Source: Catonia carolina (Eukaryota; Arthropoda; Insecta; Hemiptera; Achilidae). Taken from it: 64,000 nucleotides of DNA. The first letter of the stretch is position 1. Each line of letters starts with the position of its first letter. The stretch is taken from positions 93,474,469 through 93,538,468 of the forward strand of contig JAQMRL010000003.1 in assembly GCA_035578175.1 (NCBI GenBank), read 5' to 3'. Shown piece by piece: positions 55,568 through 64,000 of the stretch. The notes under the pieces were generated by a model that was given only the letters and a program-made list of their open reading frames with translations, did no database searches and was not told the origin of the DNA. The translations under genes and the position numbers were made by a program.

Positions 55568-56127
55568 ATACTTTTTTATTTATGGGGTTCAAATATTTAT
55601 TTATAAGTACAGTATAATATAAATAACAAATTAAATGCAGCATGTCAAATTATACATTGAATATACAAGACACACAGTACGTTACACATTAAAGAATATG
55701 CCGGCTACTACAACGCATCTCTGTACAAACCTCTGATGACCTTGAAGGTTCATAAAAGCATTATAACGAATCAGCGCTAAATGGGGAAGCGTTATGCCAG
55801 GTATTACTGTAATTAAATGTCTAGGACTTGTTCAATAAGACAGTTATTAATCATAATATTGGATCTTCCTAAAAAAAACATTATTTTCGTTTTTGTGCTG
55901 GATATGTACAGGTAAATACGCACTGCAAAAATTCTGAAACAGCGAAATGGCTATCAGAAGTTTCTCTCCTGACTCGGCTAATTAAAATTGTAGCTGAATT
56001 GTAAATTGTAAAATAAGTTATGAATTATCAGATTTAAACATTTTCAGAAATTTTTTTGTTACCTTTTCCATTTTGTATTTACTGTTTATTTTTTTTAGTA
56101 GTGATGCCTACCTAGGCTGTGCCTTGT
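55568..56127. other. non-coding DNA, nothing recognised
   Basis: No gene or repeat supported. Confidence 0.5.
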
Positions 56128-56220
56128 GCGTAGGTAATAAGACCCAGACTTTCCCGGGAATTGAACCCGGCATTCTTGACATAGAAGCCAGTTGAGCTGA
56201 TCAGTACACCAACGGCCGAA
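56128..56220 (-). mobile_element. SINE family D head, tail-truncated
   Basis: Minus strand: TTCGGCCGTTGGTGTACTGA, AACTGGCTTCTATGTCAAG and GGGTTCAATTCCCGGGAA. The GCATTAGCAG tail is missing. Confidence 0.65.
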
Positions 56221-57315
56221 CATGAAATGTGTTCGTTTGTCCACAAAATTCAATTTTCTATTGTGTTGTATATTGCACTTTTCTGTAAAATCATCTAAAT
56301 TTAGGTTTCAATGTTTTGTTGTTATTAAGAGATACGTTTTATTTTTGCTGAAGTTCTACCTAATTTTAAGTAAATCAACTTTTATTATATATAATATTAA
56401 TTTGTTGTTAGGGTCGTGTTATCATAAATTTTAAATTGCAACGATTCCTACATCAAAATTACTCTTGTGATTACCATAAATTATTAATAATATATTTTGA
56501 AACATTTCTTATTTGAGATGCAGTTAACGGTTTTGGTATGGATCTCTTATCTAAAATCAGTCAAGGGTAAGAAAAGGTCGTGTGCTTCGTACCGGATTTT
56601 TTAATTTAAACTTTTAGTTTATAAGAAAGTTAATTAAAAGAGCGAGGTAAATATTGAAAATGATTATTAATTATTTTTTAATTGTCCAACCTCCTAACAA
56701 ATAAATTTAATTCTGAAAGCGTTATTTTAAGTTTTCTACTTGTACGTCATTGAAAAATGAGCTCTATGACATTTCATACTAATTATATGAATGACATTGA
56801 CTTTTGAAAAGACGAAGTTTGCTAATCGGTTGTGGCGTTTCCTTTTCTTTTAGTAGGAGATAGGCTTTAGTAGATGGTTATACCAACCAACCGTGTTATA
56901 GTCTTTCTCTTGTATTTTTTCTTCTTCCTTCGTGATTCGTGAAACGAAATGAATCAATGCTAAAGTCGTGCCATGTCATGTCAGCCACCCTGTTGCTAAC
57001 TTATAAAACTTTAATTCGTCCTTAACCTCCTATCTTGCTAAGAAACATACGTGTACAGGGTACGACTAAAATATGACCAATTTTTTCTAACCTTAAAATT
57101 TTCAGTACGATTTCTGTATTTTGAAGATGATTTATTTACTTGTCTAAACACATTTTTGAATTAAAAGATTATAGTCGTTGACTTTGGTTTCGCATTGGTT
57201 TTGTGGCATTTTATTTAAGTCTTAGTTGTATTTATAAGATATTAAAAAATAAATCACAATTTTATTAGAAATAGTAGGCATTACGCTACGAGAAACATAC
57301 CTAAACAAGCTGACT
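56221..57315. other. non-coding DNA, nothing recognised
   Basis: No gene or repeat supported. Confidence 0.5.
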
Positions 57316-57328
57316 AAGTATAAATACT

Positions 57329-57723
57329 TTGTTGATTAGGTCATCCGCTGGAAGGCTGGTTTGAACCTCTAGAGGCTTTACTAAGTAAAGCATGGAGTGT
57401 GGTGGTTTATCAATGCCTTCCTCCTTGAGTGGGAAAGTATCCTTATCAGCATGCCCGGCCCTTTGAAAAACATCTACTTTCCACTCTGAAAATGACGCCT
57501 TCACTTTATTCACTACAGGGTCTCGCTGTATAACGATGAAATTCATTAATCTCAGAGGAGATAACTCTGATTAATGTCTTTTACACTTCTACCTCTTCTG
57601 TTCTTAAATGCTTCACTCATATAATTGGCTGACCATGTGATAAGAAACAGAATTATTTTTTGAAGTTCTGGAACTAGCAGATTGAGTTAAAATAATTTAA
57701 CACTCCACCTGCCTGTTATGGGC
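57329..57723 (-). repeat. repeat A copy 9, complete, 13-bp target duplication
   Basis: AAGTATAAATACT flanks both sides exactly (57316-57328 and 57724-57736). This fixes the family's 5' end at GCCCATAACAGGCAGG. The minus-strand frame is open (MNFIVIQRDPVVNKVKASFS, DVFQRAGHADKDTFPLKEEG, PADDLINK). Confidence 0.92.
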
Positions 57724-57736
57724 AAGTATAAATACT

Positions 57737-58179
57737 AGTAAATTTTAAATTAAAGTTATCCATCCATTCTTCACATTTATTTTTTAATAACTCTGCTTCT
57801 GCTTTGTTATCAGATTGTCTCTAAAAAGATTGTTTCAAAATTCTTTAAAATTATAATTTGTGTCTTGGATAAGTAATTTTGAAGTATAATAAAAAAACCA
57901 AACATTAAAAAAATATAATGAAGAACGCCCCTATGGGATGACTGATTAAATTTTGTATTCGTAAACAAACTGAAAGATCATTTAGAATTCTACATATTGT
58001 AGAACGGTTCAGAAATAATTGAATATTTTTACGTTCAAGCAGAAAAAATTTTCTTGTAATCAACGCTATTACCAAGTGGTTTTTTCTCTCTGGTTTAGGG
58101 CAATTTTAAAACTCTTCAAATAGGTACTTAAGAGATTTCTAGATGCTCCCTTACCAGCCCACAATCTTAACTTTCTACA
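57737..58179. other. non-coding DNA, nothing recognised
   Basis: No gene or repeat supported. Confidence 0.5.
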
Positions 58180-58222
58180 ACTATATACTCTTCTCCTTTC
58201 TTCCGTCAATCCAGTGTTCTAC

Positions 58223-58265
58223 CATAGCGTATACGCTCTTCTATAGAAGAGATGTATACGCTATG
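58223..58265. other. 43-nt near-perfect palindrome
   Basis: CATAGCGTATAC pairs with GTATACGCTATG and encloses CTCTTCTATAGAAGAG, itself a perfect palindrome. It could form a cruciform. Function unknown. Confidence 0.8.
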
Positions 58266-58269
58266 AAAA

Positions 58270-58530
58270 ATTTTTGTTTGTCTTCGAAGCATTTGACGTC
58301 AGTAGTCTGAACTTGGTTTGGTCCTAATGTTGAACCATTTATTTGACATCTTAGGTCTATTGTTTAAGTGCTTTAAAGTTTTGTTTTGTCAACCGTTTGT
58401 CATTCATTCTAAGCAGGTGTCCATTGAATTTTAGTTCTTGTGCTCTGATCGTTTCTATTAGGCTTAATCGTTAGGTTCTTTTTACGGTTCTTCTTTTCCT
58501 TATAACATGTATTTATGTTACGGAGGATCT
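58270..58530 (-). pseudogene. LINE C-terminal fragment
   Basis: The minus strand encodes IETIRAQELKFNGHLLRMND, then KRLTKQNFKALKQ, the LINE block I..R...LKF.GHL.RM...RL.K. It is related to the fragment at 1262-1640. Stops follow, and no RT core is present. Confidence 0.7.
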
Positions 58531-59602
58531 TTCACTCGAATTTTTTTTTTTAGACCAGTCACCTGGGTTTCCTAAACGATTCATAAAAAAATTTAAATAG
58601 ATTGCGTTATTATTACATGCTGTTTTGTGTTAGTAAATGAGCCTATAGAATAAAAATACTCTGTGTGATGTTGAATTTTTTATTTTGTAGTTTTTTGCGG
58701 CGTACGAAAACTCTTCCCTTACTTTTGGTTGAATGTCAAAAAATGTTGGGTGAATGTTACTGTCTCGGAAGGATCTACTTTCCTACTGTAAGCCTGTAAT
58801 TTGATACTTCTCCAGGGATCTCCGAAAAAGATCTCCTTTATACCTTTGAAACATTCAGCGTAGTTTCTGACCTTGTTCACGGACGGATACAAGGCTTCAA
58901 CTTAAAATCGATTCCTAAATATTTGTTTTAAAGTTCTGCTTATTAAAGGTTTAATATTTTTGTTGCAACCTGTATTATGGACGAATAAATTGATGTATTG
59001 AAATTAATGTATTTCCTAGTAGTGTGACCTAAACTGTTATTAAAAATGTATAAAATTGACATTATTATTTTGTCTAAACTGCTGTTGGTTTAACTAGTAA
59101 CCAGTAAATTGTACCTCTATTGTCACGCTAACCCGCTTTTTGTACATATCAGTCACGGTCGTTTTTCTATCGATCCTTGTATGATATCATCCCTGTTTGA
59201 AATTTATCGTTAACATTAGTTATGTAAAACTTTTCTGTATAAATAAAATTACGATTACGACCGCTTCTGTGGTACTATGATTTATTTGTTTTTACTGGTT
59301 TTGAGTGGGCTATAAGAGGATTCGAAGCAAGATTGTTTTTGTTTCGTTGTCTTGTTTTTTACCTAATCATGTGCAAATGGTTGAGCCATATCAATGAAAT
59401 TTGGAGGTTAAGTCTTTCGATTAATAATTTTCGCTGTATTCTAAGTCAGTTTAAAAAAGTGGCCTTGTCATTCTTTATGATGTCATAAAAAAAAATTTAA
59501 GTTCATGTATTAATGAACGTGAAAAATGTAATTGGGTCAAAACTGTACGTTAGAAAGTACTTTAAATGTTTCTGTACCGTAAAATGTTCTCAAGACAGCT
59601 TT
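58531..59602. other. non-coding DNA, nothing recognised
   Basis: No gene or repeat supported. Confidence 0.5.
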
Positions 59603-60426
59603 TTACTTTCTCTTGCCCTATATTAATATAGACGAGGAAAGTATTGTTTTCATGTCGATTTTTCGAAATTGAGTTTTCACTGGAAATACACGTTTCAGGC
59701 CCCCTAAACCCAAAAAATCAACATGTTCTAGCGATTGGCCTGTGCGTTTGCGTACAAAATATCTCAAGAATGGAATATCGTACGAAGTTGAAACTGGGAA
59801 CTGAAGTTACGTACCACTACCGGACCTGACACGAATATTTTCATCAAAATCGGTCAACCGGAAGTAAAAGTTTACTCGTGCTATTTTACACATTTTTGTG
59901 ATTTTCGCAAAAACTGTTCCTACAATTTTTTGTAAAAATCACCATATTTACTACATTTTTATTCTCTTCAGTGCCATGTCTACTGAAATTCTTGGTGAGG
60001 CTGTGCACTCGTGTTTAAGCATTTTATTTTTTTAGATTGCGGCCTTAATATGGATTTTAGGGCAAAAAATTACAGAGTTAAAGTTGTAGAAAATAAAAAA
60101 CCTACAACTTCTATTTGAAGCGTTTTTTCTAATAGGCTTAGTCTAGCGTCAATTGGTGATTTTCTGTATTTTGCTCATCAAAGTCGGATATTTTTAAGAT
60201 TGCGGCCTTAGTATGCATTTTACGACAAAAATATAAATAAAATTAAAAAAACCTACTAGCCTACTTTTATATTTGAAGAAATTGTTCTACAGAGGTCGAT
60301 TTTCATTTTGCGTCATTCACTCATGATTAAAATTAGGTTATACAGTATATTTAAATTTACATTGTTCATCCATGGTTAAAATTTTTACATCGGCAAAATA
60401 AAGTCGTGTGAGTGTATTACACTAGA
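59603..60426 (+). mobile_element. repeat B copy 11, shortened and diverged
   Basis: Starts TTTACTTTCTCTTGCC and ends CGGCAAAATAAAG, GTGTGAGTGTATTACAC, TAGAT. Internal deletions include most of the last 3' unit, and the microsatellite is almost gone (GTGCGTTTGCG). Confidence 0.8.
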
Positions 60427-61811
60427 TTTTTAAAAAATTTGTTCAATTACCTAACAAATCATATTTGGAATTTAATGCAATGATTATAATAGATCAACAA
60501 TTAAACGGACACTATAAATGTAAAAATAACAATTTCATTTTTGGAATTCTTTAAATTATCTGATAGATACTGTTAGATAAACGGGTAAATTAGTAATTTT
60601 CATTTGTGAAAATTATAAAGTGACTGTTGTGGAACATCAGTTGATCGAGAGATTTGACAGTGGTGAGTCATGTGAATCAGTTCAGAATTTGTGAATAATT
60701 TTTTTTATACAAAAATACCAGGTCATTCAGTTATCAGTAGGTTTACTGGTTGTTTGAAATTAGCGCTTTATAAATTTTGAGTTGAGTTTACGTTACGTTA
60801 ACTTTTATATTAGCTGTCATACGTAGTTGAAGCTATTGCAGTTACCTGTGAAAATTATTAATTAATTAGCGAGTATGTTTTAGTATACGTACTGTTTATT
60901 TTTTACGTATTGCCTCTTTATAAAAAGTTTATTCCTAGAGCGTAGTTCTATTTTTAATTAATTATTACATTGGCCTAAATTCGATGATGCTATAATTTTA
61001 CACTTTTATTTATTTTTTATTTATGTATTTAATCGATGTGGGTATAAATAGCGGTTGTTTATCAAAAAATAGGTTCAGACGTCAAGTCAGTTAACAAAAA
61101 TTCATTCAAATGTCTAGTATATGTTTTAATTTGTATTTTATTAGAGTTGTATAATGTACATACTTTAAAATTTTAAGTACATTAAATTGGAGCTTAAAAT
61201 TTCGTTAATACGAAAGCCCTCACTTAACGTTCATTAATAAAGTTACTACTCCAAAAACAGTACATAGCTATTATTTATGTACATTAGCAAAGAGTCCTAA
61301 AAATAGGAAAAGTAATTTTTTGGATTTTGACCATTGCTTCTGAGTGATTAGTGAGACTAGTGCAATTTCTGTAGCCCTTCAAAATGTGGGTGAGTGTGTG
61401 GTTAAATAAATTTTTCTGCCTCTGTTTGACATACTATGGTAGTATTAATTTGTCATAAAATAACATTTTTTCCCACAAATAAATGCCGATGGCTAACGGT
61501 CGTTTTATATAGACTATGGCGAAGTTTTACAATGACCGCCTGCCTTTTAAACTGGAATTCAGTAAAAAATTGCTTATGTGCATGCGGTAACTGAAGTCTG
61601 AGGAAGAGTTCTTCCTCTAATTGTCTCTTTGTGATAGTGGGTGTAGCATCAGCGATTATTGACAGTAGTAGGGTAATAGTATCGACACACGGTTGTGGGA
61701 GAGGCGAAAACAGTGCAAGCAGTCTTCAAATTTTTTTTATAAATTGTAAATAATAGTATTGCATGACTATAGTTTGATTAACATTACTTATATCTTCTAA
61801 TCCCCTAATCT
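60427..61811. other. non-coding DNA, nothing recognised
   Basis: A less AT-rich patch at 61490-61720 has no sustained ORF. No repeat family is seen. Confidence 0.5.
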
Positions 61812-61822
61812 TAATCGGCTAA

Positions 61823-61993
61823 GCCGGCCGCATTGACGTAGTTGGTAACATGCTTGCCTCTCATCGTGCGGTCTTGGGTTCGAATCCCATTCAGGCACGG
61901 CATATTTTCACACGTTACAAAAATCATTTCATCCTTCACCGTCTGCATTAGCAGTAATTGCAGAAAAGTCAGACGTTAAACAAAAAAAAAAAA
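61823..61993 (+). mobile_element. SINE family C, copy 4, with target duplication
   Basis: GCCGGCCGCATTGACGTAGT, B box GGTTCGAATCC, tail CCGTCTGCATTAGCAG, poly-A end. The 11-bp duplication TAATCGGCTAA at 61812-61822 and 61994-62004 is exact. Confidence 0.92.
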
Positions 61994-62244
61994 TAATCGG
62001 CTAAAATACTTATGTTTAGGAATGATTTCTCGATTTTACCCTTAGTTGGCTGTTTATGTGCTGTAGACCCCGAATTCATCCAAATAAATTACTTTTCCTA
62101 TTGAAGTGTAAACTGTGTCTTGAGGAATCATTCAGAAGTAAAATTAATGGGTGTTGTTGTTAATTAATTCGGTCATTTGAATAATAACAATTTCGATAAA
62201 GTACATAATAATTAATCCATTTTTAACGTCATACAATATTCTTT

Positions 62245-62480
62245 TCAGGGTGCCTCTCCGTTCCGAAAGTTGGCAACTATCATGACGATGCTTATTTTAT
62301 TGGTAGCTATCCGAAACAGTTCTTCTGAGCTTTTGTTAAACCATACTCTCAGGTTGGACAACCATGAAATTCTTCTGCGTCCTGTTCCCCTTCTACTGTC
62401 GATTTTTCCTTGCATGATATGACCGAGATATTACAGCTGTCGCGTCTTTATTATGATGACCAATTCCGCTGCTTTATACA
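62245..62480 (-). pseudogene. LINE C-terminal fragment ending at its stop codon
   Basis: The minus strand encodes YLGHIMQGKIDSRRGTGRRR, then ISWLSNLRVWFNKSSEELFR and IATNKISIVMIVANFR, terminating at the TGA complementary to 62245-62247. This matches the LINE ending LGHI.RG....Q.I..GKI...R..GRR..SWL.NLR.W......LFR.A..K..I..MIAN. One upstream stop breaks the frame. Confidence 0.85.
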
Positions 62481-63256
<776 letters not shown>

Positions 63257-63340
63257 TAGTTTTATTTAGAGTAGGCGTTTATATTGGCGCTGAGAGTTAA
63301 GGGGTCACGTATCTCCATACTTCACAGGGTTAACGTTTGT

Positions 63341-63911
63341 ATAGCTTATGCATTTTGCTGAGAGCTCTAAAACAGACATTGCGAGTCACACCGCTGCATG
63401 CAGTACAGTATGGCTGGTGCTAAAATAGACCTCATGCGTTACTTTGATTTATTGGTTACGTGGAACTTAGTACTATTTTTATAATTCTTATTCTTATTAT
63501 TTATTTAGTAGGCCTACGTATTATTTCGCAAATATAAATATAAATAAACAAATACACTATTCGACGAAAATATCACATCCAAAGAAAAGTTTTACAAACG
63601 TTAAACCAATTACAGTTTAAAATTGTGCACTAAGTATTCATGTAATGTGCTTTAGTAAGCCACCACGGGTAACTAAAATAGTTTAAAAACAGACGCTATT
63701 ACTAAAATGGCATAATGGGTGTCAGTCAGTCGACTTTGGAAACAATCAAGGTGTTTTGTAAATCCTAATGTTATGTATGATTCAGCACAGGATTGTTTAC
63801 GTATGCCTACGTGACTGTACGTGATGGAAAAGACGAGAGACGGAACGTTCGGCTGCTAGTACGCATGTCTTCCGCGACTATCAGCAAATGCACGAGTTCT
63901 ACAGTTTTCTC
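63341..63911 (-). mobile_element. short relative of the 3.5-kb foldback element
   Basis: The left edge ATGCATTTTGCTGAGAGCTC continues to ATGCAGTACAGTATGGCT, matching the complement of the element's right end near 5880-5931. The right edge, read on the minus strand (AGAACTCGTGCATTTGCTGA, ACATGCGTACTAGCAGCCGA), matches its left end near 3508-3560. The 558-bp arms are absent. It lies just downstream of the kinase exon. Confidence 0.75.
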
Positions 63912-64000
63912 AGCAATTACATAAGGCAGACTTTTAATTTTATATTTTAGTTCATTCTGTCCTTCACATTTGTACCATAAGAAATGTGTAAATGAGTTGA

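Overview
This window is AT-rich, repeat-rich eukaryotic DNA of insect type. The evidence for that is an intron-flanked protein kinase exon, many 3'-fragment-only non-LTR retrotransposons, several tRNA-derived SINE families with target-site duplications, a mariner remnant and an intact piggyBac transposase. The repeat style suggests a hemipteran (possibly planthopper/leafhopper relatives), but that is an inference from general familiarity, not a database match. No rRNA, CRISPR array or prokaryotic operon is present.

Only one host coding segment is recognisable: a 117-bp phase-0 exon at 63101-63217 (+), encoding the kinase VAIK lysine and alpha-C helix of a salt-inducible kinase (SIK3-like). 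No other kinase exon was found upstream on this strand, so the preceding 63 kb may be largely one giant intron (or intron plus upstream intergenic DNA) filled by transposons.

Layout. 1-3.4 kb: SINE, LINE tails and repeat A. 3.5-5.9 kb: a foldback element with two 558-bp inverted arms that I read as identical. 7.8-8.8 kb: SINE and a Tc1/IS630-like transposase relic. 9.6-15.7 kb: four copies of repeat B. 17-24.6 kb: hAT-like inverted-repeat element, repeat A copies and nested SINEs. 25.3-31.4 kb: repeat B, including a three-layer nested insertion, plus LINE tails. 32.4-35.0 kb: a complete piggyBac-type transposon with TTAA target duplication. 36.4-40.1 kb: CpG/CRE-bearing patch, a TTAA-flanked non-autonomous element and two hairpin elements. 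41.4-45.6 kb: LINE tails and broken SINEs. 46.1-46.9 kb: an isolated GC-rich island, possibly a solo LTR. 48-62.5 kb: more B, A, SINE, mariner, Jockey and LINE copies. 63-64 kb: the SIK exon, followed by a short relative of the 3.5-kb foldback element.

Most informative structures. Repeat B (about 0.93 kb, a dozen full or partial copies) has the architecture of DINE-1/Helentron-associated elements: a 5' subterminal repeat, a variable GT/GC microsatellite, an inverted copy of the 5' repeat near the 3' end and a terminal hairpin. Repeat A (about 0.4 kb) carries a short ORF that remains open in several copies. The SINE families appear to exchange tRNA-like heads and 3' tails. The piggyBac element has an unbroken 625-codon transposase and a palindromic motif repeated four times near its ends. 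All coordinates and matches were read by eye; divergence, copy number outside the window and family names were not computed.
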